This document shows, in pieces, positions 10,875 through 22,636 of a stretch of DNA of 64,000 nucleotides (the stretch's first letter is position 1; the number at the start of each line of letters is the position of its first letter). Source of the DNA: Alopecurus myosuroides. Taxonomy: Eukaryota; Streptophyta; Magnoliopsida; Poales; Poaceae. Made by a program: the position numbers and the translations under genes. The stretch spans positions 177,388,756 to 177,452,755 of the forward strand of contig CM054063.1 in NCBI GenBank assembly GCA_028641055.1, given 5' to 3'. The notes beneath the pieces are model-generated. The model was not told the DNA's origin. It did no database searches and saw nothing but the letters and a program-made list of their open reading frames with translations.

Positions 10875-12062
10875 GGATAAAATCCCAAATCTTTTTCCAC
10901 CTCCACGCTGACAGGGAGGGCCCCCTGTCAGCCACACAACAGCCACGTGTGCACGCGCAGGCCAGGGCCCCCTTGGCAGTGACTAGGGTGTGCTGCTACA
11001 CGGTCACAAAAGTTTTAACAGTTTCTGTTTTTTTAAAACTAGTCCTTTATTTTAACAGATTGGTCCCTCAAATTATTTTGGCAATAACTTTAGTTTTATA
11101 ACTCCAATAAATGAAAATAAAATATGCACACTAATCTAAATTTAATTGTCTATCCATTGATATCATTTGTTTCCTGTTTTGAATTTTCAAAATGCAATTC
11201 AAATTTGAATTCAAATAATTCAAATGCAATTTGCTAAATTCAATAACTAATTCATTATTAATCCAATAAATGTAAATAAAATATGTTTTCCATGCTATTT
11301 TGAATAACCTTTTCAAATATAAATTTTGTTTCATGGTTTGAATAATTTAAATTGCCTAAATAATTTAATACTTGTTTAATTCATTTAAATTTGATAAAAT
11401 CATAACTTGCTCAATATAAAATATTTTTGAACATGCAAAATATGTTTTCAAACTAGAAAAATATGAACTTTTCAAATATGAGTTTGAAATTATGTTTTGA
11501 ATAAATAAAAATTCAAATAATATTCAAGCTTGTTTTAAATTCATTTAAAACTTATTTAATATTGTTTAAGTCATAATAAATTCATCCTAACTCCTATTTC
11601 AAAATTTGAAACATGTAATCCAACTAAAATTTGATGTTCTTTTCAAATATGAATTTTTTTAATTGTTTTGCACACTTTAACTTGATGAAAACAACAATTG
11701 TTTGTGTGACATGTTTAAGTAACCCAAAATTTCTAAACTTAATAAATGATTTACCCAACTTGTTAAATTCCTTTTTCACTTGCATCTATTATTGTTATTT
11801 TGTTATTATCATCATGCATGCATCATGCTAACAACTTTCACATAATAATTAATTGTAAATCATTTGTTTCCACTTAATTCATGGACCCTTTTCCATATGC
11901 AACTCAAAATTGCCTAGGGGTCCATCTTAATTGTGTTACCATGTCACTTAGTTTATTCTGATGCATCTATTAAATTGACATGCATCATCCCATGATTGTG
12001 CACTATGCCATGATAATGATTGTTTATATTTCTGCCTTGTTTGTTTGCTTCTTCTCGAATAG

Positions 12063-13430
12063 ACGACGACGTTGAGACAGACGATCTTTACAGCACCCCT
12101 TCTGAGGATCTAGCTCAGTACCCGGCTGCTGAGTTTGCAGGCAAGTTATCACTCACATGAACCATTGTGTTCCTTTCAACCCTGGCTACCGATACTTTCC
12201 GTTGTCTATTTCTGCTAGCCTTAGTGGTAGTTGTTTCTGTCACGAACCTATCACATGAATCCTTGAACCCTGATATTGCCTCACCACCCCTCCTACAACC
12301 CTATTGTTTGAGCCAGTGTCTCACTAGCATGCTTAGGGTGTTTTGCTCGAGTCTGTTACCCGTTACTTTCAGTTACTATATCTTTATTATGTTCTGGGGG
12401 CTCGATGTTTAATCAATCAATCATGCTAATGTTATTGTTAATAATAATTTGATGATAAGGCACCGGCAGGAGGCCCTGTGTGGTTTTGAGGCCTGCTAGT
12501 GTCGACCCTAATAGGAAAAGGGTCTTGTCTACTGATCCATGATGAGCGCACTACCCGCATGTGGGAAGCGAGTATGGGCGCCCCCCTTAATTTGATTCGA
12601 TTCGCATCTCGTCCAAATCATCTCATTTAGTTCGTGTTTTCCATTTGCCGCATGCATGTTTTTGCGAGCCCAGCGCAGGGTGGAACTTTTGTAGTCGGCA
12701 TATAGGGGGACACGTTCTTAGAGTGCTATGAGGGTCCATTTTCTTCTGGGCTCGATTAGCCGTGCGCCCAAGGTGCTTTGGGCTTGATGCGAAGAAGAGT
12801 TGAGTTGTGTTGAGTGCCCCGCTTGGTGGGAGGCATCCCATCTGGCGGGTTATTCATACGTGTACGGCCAAATTGGTGCAACCCTGCAGGGATAATCTTC
12901 TCGAGAAGCCGTGTTTTCCGCGGTTATGGTTAACTTGGTGAAAGTACTGGCTAACAAGTACTCAGGACAACCTAAACCTAATGATTCACAATCTCACACC
13001 TAATGATTAACAACTTGACTAGTAATAGGCTGATTGACACAATAACTTGATTCATCTTTAATCCAACTGTGTGAGTTATCCTCGGATTGCTTCTTTGGAT
13101 AAGGGGCGAGATCCAGGATGGGTTTGTTTGAAGTTATCTTTCAGTTGGTTACAATACTCGATCTTATCTCCTTTCTGTTAGTCGGAAGTGGTAGAATCTC
13201 TGTAGTTGGTTAGCGCAGCCAGTTGCAACATCTTTTATATCCCCTCTCTTCCGTTGAACCCAAGGCATCTGTGCTTGGTGTTGACGGGCTACACTTTGGT
13301 GAACTGTGAGTCTTGCTTGCCAGTACGTCTATGTACTGACCCCTTTGGGGCTGTGGTTTCCGCAGACTACGCGTACGAGGATCCAGGTGACGGCTACTAC
13401 GTGGAGTTTGACGAGGCTGCTGACGAGTAG
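12063..13430 (+). other. LTR-encoded exon pair, acidic C-terminal peptide
   Basis: Exon-like segment A (12063-12140) follows TCGAATAG and ends at GCAG/GCAAGT, a GC-type donor. Segment B (13366-13430) follows TTTCCGCAG and ends with a stop. Phases match: A ends with one base of a codon and B begins with the other two (G+AC, Asp). Joined, they encode an acidic tail with LYSTPSEDLAQYPAAEFA, then YAYEDPGDGYYVEFDEAADE. The same pair in the 5' LTR is 1741-1818 and 3044-3108, where segment A has two stops. The upstream exon is uncertain; the donor GTGAGC after the GC-rich leader is a candidate. No function can be assigned. Confidence 0.45.
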
Positions 13431-13903
13431 TTAGCGGACCCGGGCAGGATCCGAGACATCGTGGATGGGCTCCGTCTTTATTTCAGTTTCCGGCTTCTTA
13501 AGCCTATTTGGATTTGTCTGTACTCAGACCCTTGAATGCTTCCGCTGAGATGTAATGATGTTATGTTGGGACATGTATCCTCTGGATGATTGTATTTGCT
13601 ATCTCTGCTCTAGTGAGAGCTATTTGCAACTTATTTCAATCTTTTGTGTCTTAGAGATATGTTGTGTTATCATATTTTTCAAAGCCGTTGACGTACCCTG
13701 TGTGTATGGTATGAAGTACGTCAATGGTAGTGTCCTGATTTCTATGGGATAGTTTACGTCGACGCTGAACAGATAGGGGTTGGTTGTCACACATACGTGT
13801 GTTGGCCTACTCGTAAGAGGACGCGGGTGCCGGTAAGCCCCGTAATCCAATCTACTACTGTTCAACGGAACGGCGAGTATCCTTTAGGAGTCCGGGTGCA
13901 ACA

Positions 13904-14545
13904 CTTGTCTCTACGTTGTTATTTCCCATCATATTGTTCCCTAATTTTACCTTGAAAGATTTGCCGGTAGGAAGTGGTTCTATACTTGGAAAGGACACAG
14001 TTAAAGAATTCTTTGATCATGTTAGTAAGCATGATAACTTTGAGGAAAAATCCATAGTAGAACTTGCTCCCAATTACGAGACTGATGCAACTTCTTTAGT
14101 TCACATGCTAGAAGCTAGGTTTGTTAACCTCCATCCCATAATGCAACATATGTTCCTCAACTTGAATAACATTCAATATATTGAGAAAATAAACTTCATT
14201 TTAGAAACTATGCTTAAAGAATTTGGAGATGTTGCTATAGAAGCTAGAAAAGTCTTTGATCGTTTTAATATGCTTGGCTCATGTGTAGAAATTGTTGGTG
14301 ATCTAGAAAAAACTTAATATAATAATGAAAACGAGGATAAAATACCAATCCCCTTTAAATTAGTAGCACTGCACGAAGCCCAAGAAAAGAATTTTGATTG
14401 GATTGTTCCTGAGAATTTATTTGATGAAGATAGTAAGCCTAAAAGTACTAAGAGAGGAGCCTCTGAAACTAACTTAGATAATATACAATGCATTATTAAA
14501 GAATTACCAAATCTTGATTTGAATGCCTCACTTGATAATACCTGA
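13904..14545 (+). pseudogene. Athila env-like / third ORF remnant
   Basis: One frame runs from the junction to TGA 14543-14545, broken only by TAA 14315-14317. Recognisable stretches are LGKDTVKEFFDHVSKHDN, EKINFILETMLKEFGD and, after the stop, FKLVALHEAQEKNFDWIVPE. It has no clear transmembrane segment in the surviving part. Position downstream of pol and before a long noncoding tail matches the extra ORF of Athila elements; the exact family is a judgement from context. The 5' part was removed or displaced by Tekay-1. Confidence 0.6.
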
Positions 14546-17258
14546 GGTGCCCTTTTATGCCTAGCTGAAAGGCGTTAAAGAAAAGCGCTACCAGGAGAGA
14601 ACCCGTTTTATTTCGTTGTTTTCAACCCATTTTATTTCATTTTATTTGGTGTGCTTTGCACTTGGGTGTTTTCTGTTTCCTTAGAAACCCCGCTGTATCT
14701 TTTCTTTTGAGTTTTTGTTGAGCCAAGTAAAGCCTCTAGTGGAAAATTTAGGTTATATTTCGGATTTCTACGCAGGAAACAGATTTCTGCTGTCCACTGT
14801 TAATTCCGTTAAAAATCACAACTAATTCAAAATGACCTGAGTTTTTTTGTGCTTAATCCTTAGTTATATATGCAACTTGTTTTAGTTTACCACTTTTTGA
14901 TTTGAGCAACATAAGATTTTTTAAAAAATAGATCTTTACCTATTGTTCTGTTTTGACAGATTTCTGCCATTTATTGCATTTGCATCTTAATCTCTTTCTT
15001 TTGGTGTTCTTTTGAGAAAAAGAGTTTAAAAAAAGTTGTGACAGTAGCTAATGTGTTTTTAAATGTTATAATTGTGTTGAAAATGAACCATGTGAATTTA
15101 TTATTTCAATTGCACTAACGTTGCTAATGAAGATTGTGAGAATTTTGGTGTGAAGGAAGTTTTCAAGGGTCAACAGAAGAGGATGATATGATATGATCAA
15201 GAAGAGTAAAAATTCTAAGATTGGGGATGCCCCGGTGGTACATCCCAGCAAATTCCAAGAAGACTCAAGCGTCTAAGCTTGGGGATGCCCAAGGCACCCC
15301 CTTCTTCATCGACAAATTATTAGGTTACTTCTAATGAAACTATATTTTTATTCAGTCGCATCTTATGTGCTTTACTTGGAGCGTCTTTTCTTTCAGTTTT
15401 TTTTTTGTTTTTTTTTGCTTTCAGTTTGTTTTTACTTTTTCAATAAGCTTGGTTGTACGCCAGCATTCTTGAATTGGAGAGTGACACGCTCCACTTTTTC
15501 ATGAGAATACTTTGTATTCTTAATCTCTGTCTAGCTGCTGCATTTATTTAGCTCCTGTTTTGCATGCATCTCTTATTTGAGTTGTTAGTTTTAGTAGTGT
15601 TATGTGAGTACTCTCATGTTTGCTTGCTGTATCAGAAAGATTATTTTTTTTAAAGCATGTTTTGTATGGTGCTTGTTGGGAGAAGGAAAACTGCTGCTTG
15701 AAGTAGAATTTATAACAGTGCTAGTAGAAGCTTGTATAGACTGTGGCTAGAACTTTTTCATGCCATGCTAAATGTTATTTTAGTTTTAAAGCCTTATGGT
15801 TATTGAATAGCATGATTAGACTCAAATAGCTGAGAGTGTTTAATATGTCTTGAAAGCATCAATATATGGTATTCTCTTTCGAATATTTTATTTGGTTGAC
15901 TTGGCGCATGCTCACACCATGTTTATGACTACAAAATAGTCACGAATAGCCTCCATGACCACTTAATTTTTGAACTTGTGATACTTCTTATGTTTTAATT
16001 AATGATGCTTGTGTCTCTATGCATGATTATGGCTCTTATGCTCTCTTGATTTGTTGCTCCCAGTCTTTTTCTAGCCTCCACCTATACTAAGTATGAGCTC
16101 TACTCGTGCATACAAACTCCCTTAAACCAAAGTTTTTTCCATTGTGTCCACCATACCTACCTACATGTGGTATTTAACTGCCACTCCAAGTAAATTGCTC
16201 GAGTGTTACCTTTAAAACCTTCAAAATTACTCCTGCTTTATGTTCCTGTTTTTTCTCATGAGGACGTAAATAGAGAATATTTATCTCACTTGTTGATTGG
16301 ATTTCACACCCTGGACTAGTGGCTTCATCCGCTTATCCAAATGATAGAAGAGCTGGCAACGGGGTGCCCAGCCCCAAATTAATACAAACAAATTCTCTTC
16401 ACTATTTTGCCCCTGATTTATCAGTCAAAGCATAATTGTGTAAACAAAAGAGAAACAGGGATGACCTTCTACACCAGTTGCGTCCTTCACCATGGGAGCC
16501 GCTCTTGTGAATCTAGTTGGCTTGTGACGTACTGTATTTTCTGTTCACCATTCGTTGGCATTAGCATACATCTCCCAAAATATAGACACTCCTCCATGGT
16601 ATGTGATTGTTGGAAGGCACCCGAGGATTCGGTTAGCCATGGTTTGTGGAAGATGGATGGGAGGAGTATCAAACTTTTAATACCTCTATTTCATAAAATA
16701 AAAAGCTCTAGCACATGAGTGATCCCTGCTTCCCTCTACGAAGGGCCTTTCTTTTACTTTTATGTTGAGTCTCCATCGATCTTCTAACTTTATGCACTGT
16801 TGAGAGAGCATTTTTTTCCATTGTGAGTTCTATGTGCATTTGTCCCATAAACATGAATAATTACTTCATAATGTGATATTATTTGTTCTTAAATTATTTG
16901 TTATAGTCTTCCTCATGAACTCTGAAGGTGTCCTGGCATTTATGTTTTGCCCCACTCTTAAGGACTAGCGAAATATCACTTTGCCATGCTTTCTCTATAC
17001 CTGAAACAATCATCTACCTTTCTTTGCATTATTATTCATGATCCTTTATTTGAGATACTATTCATGATGCAAAGTAATTGCTATTATTTATTATTAAAGT
17101 TTTATTTATCATGTTTTTGTTTGAAGTTCTATGATCTCAGCGTGCATATGCTTTTACATTAGATTGATCAAGTTTATGTTAGTAGCATGTCACCTCAAAA
17201 ATTATTGTTTTATCGTTTACCTACTCGAGGACGAGTAGGAACTAAGCTTGGTGATGCT
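14546..17258 (+). other. Athila-A noncoding 3' region
   Basis: T-rich DNA with no convincing ORF. From about 15350 on it is homologous to 18812-19444 plus 30340-31613, which fixes both as the 3' untranslated part of the same Athila family. The last 40 bp hold the purine-rich primer tract. Confidence 0.75.
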
Positions 17259-18811
17259 TGATACGTCTCCAACGTATCTATAATTTCTGATGCTCCATGA
17301 TCATATTATGTCAATAGCTACTTGTTTTCTCCCTTATTTATAGCATTTTTATACGTTTTCCGGGACTAATCTATTAACAAGATGCCAAGTGCCAGTTCCC
17401 TGTTTTCTGCTGTTTTTGGTTTCAGAAAAGTTGTTCTGGAAACATTCTCGGAATTGGACCATGCAAAGCCCGAAGTGCCTATTTTCCCCGGAAGCATGCA
17501 GAACACCGAAGAGGAGTCGAAGACGGGCACCAGGGGGCCCACGCCATAGGGTGGCGCGGGTCCCCCTGACTGCGCCAGCTATGGGTGTGGGGCCCCTGGA
17601 GCTCCACCGCCTTTGCCCTTTCACCTATTTAATCCCCCCGGATGGAAAACCCTAAGCACCTGATCAAAAATTCCCGAAAAGTTCCGCAGCCGACGTCACC
17701 GTCAAGCCTAGATCAGGGGTTCTGAAGCTGTTTCTGGCACCCTGCCGGAGAGGAGATCATCACCGGAGGTCTCTCCATCACCATGCCTGCCTCTGGAGTG
17801 ATGCGTGAGTAGTTCATCCTTGGACTACGGGTTCGTAGCTGTAGCTAGATGGTTGTCTTCTCCTCATATGCCTCCATGTTTAGATCTCGTGAGCTGCCTA
17901 TCATGATCGAGATTGATCTTATGTAATTCTATATGTTGTCTTTGCTGGGATTTGATGAATATTGACCTTATGCCAAGTTGATTATAGTCTTTATTTGCAT
18001 ATGCTATTTGTGATCTTGCATGCTTTCCGTTGCTAGTGGTTGCTACGGCCAAGTAGTTAGTGGGTTCATGCCTCCTCTTCGCCTTGCTCGAGTGATAGAA
18101 ACATGAAGGGGAGGATGTGTTGTTGCCATTAGGGAGAAAACAGCGGTGAGAGTGCCCGCATGCATAATCATTGTTTACATTACACACTTTGTTTAATGCA
18201 GTTATCTGTTGCTTCCAACTTAATACCTAAGGGGGTTCGGATGATAACCTGAGGGTGGATTATTAGTCATAGATGCAGATGGATGTCGGTCTATGTATAT
18301 TGTTGTAATGCCCGCACTAAATACCATAGTAATCATCATGTTATATTGTGCACTACGGTGCAACCTTTATTTGTCAATTGCCTAGATGTAATTTTTCACC
18401 CAACATGCTATCTTTTATGGAGAGACACCACTAGTGAACCTATGAACCCCGGTCCATTTTCCACATTGTTAAACAAACCACAACAATTTCCTGCTTTCTT
18501 TACTTACTGCAAGCATACATCATTTTCCACACTATACGTTTAATCTTTGTTTTCAGCAAGACATGTGAGATTGACAACCTCACTGTACCGTTGGGGCAAA
18601 GTATTTTGGTTGTGTGGTGTGCAGGTTCCACGTTGTTGTTGACACCGGTGAAGCGCCAGCACCACCGTCAGTGGCATCAACCTTCCGAAGGTCCTCTTTC
18701 TCCTATTGGATTGATAACCTTGGTTCTTAACTAAGCGAAAAAACTCCTACCGTTGTGCTCATCACACCCTCCTCTTGGGGTATCCCAACGAGTGCAAGAT
18801 CTGCACCATCA
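17259..18811 (+). repeat. Athila-A LTR, 1553 bp
   Basis: Starts TGATACGTCTCCAACGTATC right after the purine tract and ends CTGCACCATCA. A TATA-like CTATTTAAT near 17625 precedes a leader ending in the CACCATGCCTGCCTC region. By order it is the 3' LTR of Athila-A. No PBS follows; the sequence passes directly into another copy of the internal 3' region at GAGCGTCT. Confidence 0.85.
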
Positions 18812-19444
18812 GAGCGTCTGTTTGTTTTTCTTTCGTTTTCTTTTGTTTTATTTTGTTTTCCTTGCTGCAATAATATCGTTGGCACTAGATTCCTTGTTTG
18901 GGAGAGAGACACGCTCCGCTTTTTCATCGGAATACTTGCTATGCTAGTATTCTTAGTTTTTCTTCGAGTTACTACAAAAATTCTTGTTTAGCTCTCGTTT
19001 TCATTGCATCTCTTAGTCAGAGATGTTAGTTTTAGTAGTATTATGTGAGTACTCTCATGTTTGCTTGCTGTAGCATGTCGAGCAATTTGGTAAAGCATGA
19101 TTTGTATGGTGCTTGTTGGGAAATTAAACTGCTGCTTGAGGTAGAATTTTTAACGGTGCAAGTAGAAACTTGTATAGACTGTGGCTAGAACTTTTTCATA
19201 TCATGCTAGATGTTATTTTAGTTTTAAAGACTTGTGGCTATTGAGTAGAATGATTATCCTCAAATAGCTGAGAGTGTTTAATGTGCCATAGAAAGAATCA
19301 TGAGTAGTTCTTGTCATATTGAAGCATAAATTTGTGGTGTTCTCCTTTGGATGGTTTATTTGGTTGACTTGGCGCATGCTCACACCATGTTTATGACTAT
19401 GAACCAGTCATGAATAGCCTCCATGATCATTTAGTTTTTGAAGG
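18812..19444 (+). mobile_element. Athila-B internal 3' region, left part
   Basis: Homologous to 15355-15970 of Athila-A and continuous with 30340 once Tekay-2 is removed. It begins at the GAGCGTCT shared with the Athila-A 3' region, so PBS, gag and pol of this copy are absent. Ends in GAAGG, one half of the Tekay-2 target duplication. Confidence 0.82.
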
Positions 19445-21327
19445 TGTAACATCCCAAGTATGAAAAATAGCCATTAGAATGTTTTGCTCTCTGTTATTTT
19501 ATGTTTTGCATCATGGCATCATGTTGATTGCAATTGTTTTGCTTGTTTTCCTTTTGTTTTCATTTGTTTTCCTTTGTTTTCTATTTGAATTTCAAACCAA
19601 AATTCAAACCTTTTGTTTCATCCTTGTGATGTTACAGTTTCCAAAATGTTATTCAAAATAAAACAATTGTTTGTTTCCATTAAAGTGTGATTTCAAAACT
19701 GTTGTTTTGTTTCTAACAAAAATTCATCTAATACCAAAAACATTTGAAATTCCAAACCAATTTCCAAATGCCTTGTTTCATACTTGTTATGTTACAAATT
19801 TCCAAATAAAAGTTTCAATTAAAACAACTAGTTGTTTCTATTTAAATAGAACCATTAACTTGTTATTTCTATTTAATAACTCATTTGAATCAATTCACAT
19901 TCAAATTCAAATCACATTGCCCAAAACAGCAACCATGTGGATCTTATAAAAATTGCAACACAATTATTAATCATATGCTTCCAATCAAAATTATTTGATC
20001 ACTCCATTTAACATTGGTTTGCAATAATCAGTTAATCTCAAAATCATTTAAATTGGAATCAAATTTCAAACAGCACCCAATTGAAAAAATTATGGAAATT
20101 ACCAAAACAATTCCAATCTTTTTGTTCCATTTTAAACACTAATGTGCACCCTAGTTAAAATCTTGTTTTCTATAATGCACTTAATAATAAAATTCATCCC
20201 AATTTGATTTAAATTACAAACAACACCATAAGTCAATTAATTTGAATTTCCAAATTTGCATTGGTTACCAATCCATTAAAAAGCTAACCCAAATTTTTCT
20301 AATATTTTTGCCAACCCTAAACCCTCTCTGTTTCTTCTTTTTCCAAATCAGCAAAAAAAAAAGAAACAAAGAAAAATAATAAACCTAACAGCTAACAAGA
20401 GGGAGAGAGAGAGGCCCAACTCTCCCCCAAGCCCACTTTCCCTTCTGGCCCGTACCCCCTCGTGTCGTCTTCCACCTCCTGTACGGCTGGAAATCCAGAG
20501 CCTCCACGTCGACATGGATGAGCAGGAACGGCCACCACTCCTCCCCCTCCCTATAACTCGACCTCCAAACCCTAGGGTTCCCCTACCCCTCTTCTTTCTC
20601 CCTCCTTCCTTCCTTCTCCGCCTCCAATCTCTCCCTCCTCCCTCTGCTCTCTCTTTTCTCTGTAACTGCACCAAACTGAACCGAATTTTTTCCTCCTCCT
20701 CCTCCGTTGATCGCAGGAGCTGTGGTCTCCCTCCGGCCGCGGCGAGGGCGGGAATGGAAAGCCCCCGCCGCGGGCTTACTCTCCATCCCCTCGGTTTGGG
20801 CCGGGACGCACCGGAGCCACCGCCGCCATCGACGTTCATCGCCACCATCACCCCTGTCCGTCCCTGCTGCGTCTCCCTGCATCGCCCTCCTCCTGACCGG
20901 TCACTCGAGGTGAGCTCGACCGCCTCCCCTCTTCCCTTCCCTCTCGCTATTCCTCTCGGTCACCACACCGCCCCACGCCCCAGCGCCTCCGGCGAGCGAA
21001 CTGCCGATCGCTGCCTGTTCTTCCCGGATGCGAGCGCTAACTGAAGAAAATTCAGTTACAGTTATTTCGCGCACAGCCACACCTCATACCCCCCTGCATC
21101 CCTTTCTGTCACAAACCCGAAGCGCACCCCACTGGTTCTGTCCCAGTGCGCGCACCTGCGAGGTGGGGGGATCGAATCCCAGCCCCCCACTCTTTCTGCT
21201 CCTCTTTTTCGTTTAAGTTCAGTTAAGCCCCACCATGTGAACCTTAACCACCCACTGCTCCCCTTCCTATCACAAATCAGAGCACATCCCACTGGTTAAC
21301 AGCACCAACTCACAGTAGGAGGTGGGG

Positions 21328-21338
21328 GGTTCGAGTCC
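21328..21338 (+). promoter_or_regulatory. B-box-like motif (tRNA T-arm) in the Tekay-2 LTR
   Basis: GGTTCGAGTCC matches the Pol III B-box consensus exactly and sits in a T-arm-like hairpin (GGGGGTTCGAGTCCCCC). A second, less perfect one (GGATCGAATCC) is at 21169-21179. Copies in the 3' LTR include 27183-27193. The Tekay-1 LTR has its tRNA-like segment in the equivalent part of the leader. Confidence 0.5.
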
Positions 21339-22636
21339 CCCCTCTCCCAAATAAAACCAACTTTATTTTTTGCATTGTTTTGGTCACAGCAACATCTCAG
21401 AATCACCAATAGGCCCTTGCAAGTTATTTCTAGCCCCTGCAAAAATTATTTCTAAGTCCCTAGTGCATTAAAAATGGCAGATTTACACCAAATCTTGTAA
21501 ATTGCATAAGAAAATCATTTTAACTCCAATTTTAACTTTTTAAATATGTTTTCTGTCCCAAATTAAATGTTATATCCAAATGTAAAATTTATTTACTGTT
21601 GTGAATATTTTAAATTGGTGAAACATTTGAATTCTTGTTTAAATCACTTAATTTTGCAAAATTCATAACTTGAGCATATTCCAAATTCCACAAACTAAAT
21701 ATGTTTTCCAATCAACTTTTCATGTACTTTCCAAATATAAATTTTGTTTGCTGTTTTGCATAATTTAAATTGCTGAAAACATATGTTTCTTGTTTAATGC
21801 ATTTAAAATTGCCAAAATAATAACTTGCTCATTTTAAATCCAATTTCAACAAATGAAATATGTTTTCCATGCAAAATTAAACCCTCTTTCCAAATATAAA
21901 ATTTGTTTCATGTTTTGAATAATTAAAATTGGTTAAATAATTTAAACCTTGTTTAATTCATTTAAAATTGCTAAATTCCTAACTTGATCAAATCAAATTC
22001 TTTTGGGACATATAAAATATGTTTTCAAACCATAAAAGCATAAAATTTTCAAATATGAATCTCACTTAATGTTTTGCACAAAAAAAAATTCAAATAAGTT
22101 CATGTTTGAATTAAATTCATTTAATTCTTGCTTAAACTTGTTTAATTCATAAATAATTTATTTGAAATCCTTTTTCAACAAGTGAAATATGTATTCCAAC
22201 TAAAATTTTGTGTTCTTTTCAAATATAAACTTTGTTATATGTTTTGAACAATTTAACTTGATGAAAACAACAAATGCTTGAGTGACACCTTTAAGTAACC
22301 AAAATTCCAAAACTTAATGAATGAATTTCTAAACTTGGTAAACCTTATTTCCAATTGCTTCTATTGTTGTTATTTTGCTGTTTTCCTCATCCATGCATCA
22401 TGCTATTTCACTTACACAATTTGCTTAGTTGTAAAACAATTAATTCAACCATAAATCATGGGCTTTCCATATGCAATCCAATTGCATATGGGTCCATTTA
22501 ATCCTGTTTCTATCTTGTCAACTAGTTTATTTCTATGCATCAATTAAATGGTCATGCATCATCCCATGTTTGTGCACTATGCCATGTTATTGATTGTTTA
22601 TCTTTCTGCATTGTTTGTTTGCTTCTTCTCGGATAC

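Larger units (their letters stand above)
1..13903 (+). mobile_element. Tekay-1: Ty3/gypsy chromovirus, left end beyond window
   Basis: Order on the plus strand is 5' LTR (partial), PBS, extra ORF, gag, protease, RT, RNase H, integrase, chromodomain, polypurine tract and 3' LTR. The chromodomain at the pol C-terminus and the initiator-Met-tRNA PBS place it in the chromoviruses; LTR size and start (TGTAACATCCC) suggest the Tekay/Del clade. Window base 1 aligns with base 10322 of the 3' LTR, so about 911 bp of the 5' LTR lie outside. The element abuts Athila sequence at 13904; CTTGT (13904-13908) is the expected right target duplication, but the left copy is not visible. Pol carries several inactivating changes, so this copy is probably not autonomous now. 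Confidence 0.93.
9411..13903 (+). repeat. 3' LTR of Tekay-1, 4493 bp
   Basis: Starts TGTAACATCC and ends GTGCAACA. U3 is AT-rich up to about 10000; a GC-rich promoter and leader follows, then AT-rich DNA and the exon-like segments. With the TATA box at 10245, U3 would be only about 860 bp and R plus U5 about 3.6 kb, unusually long for a retroviral-type leader. ORFs of 60-150 codons in the GC-rich part recur in both LTRs simply because the LTRs are copies. Confidence 0.95.
13904..17258 (+). mobile_element. Athila-A: 3' internal region of an Athila-lineage element
   Basis: Starts abruptly at the right end of Tekay-1, which probably inserted into it. It contains the end of an env-like ORF and then about 2.7 kb of noncoding 3' DNA that finishes with a purine-rich stretch (CGAGGACGAGTAGGAACTAA) directly before an LTR at 17259. 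Gag, protease, RT and integrase of this copy are not in the window. Confidence 0.8.

Noticed and set aside
16407..16718. 103-codon ORF in the Athila-A 3' region
   Set aside because: The homologous stretch at 30780-31080 does not keep the frame and there is no domain.
20514..21044. 176-codon ORF present in both Tekay-2 LTRs (also 26368-26898) as a conserved gene
   Set aside because: Both copies are LTRs of one element, so identity is not conservation. It crosses the likely start site and splice donor, and composition is simple Pro/Ser/Arg from GC-rich leader.
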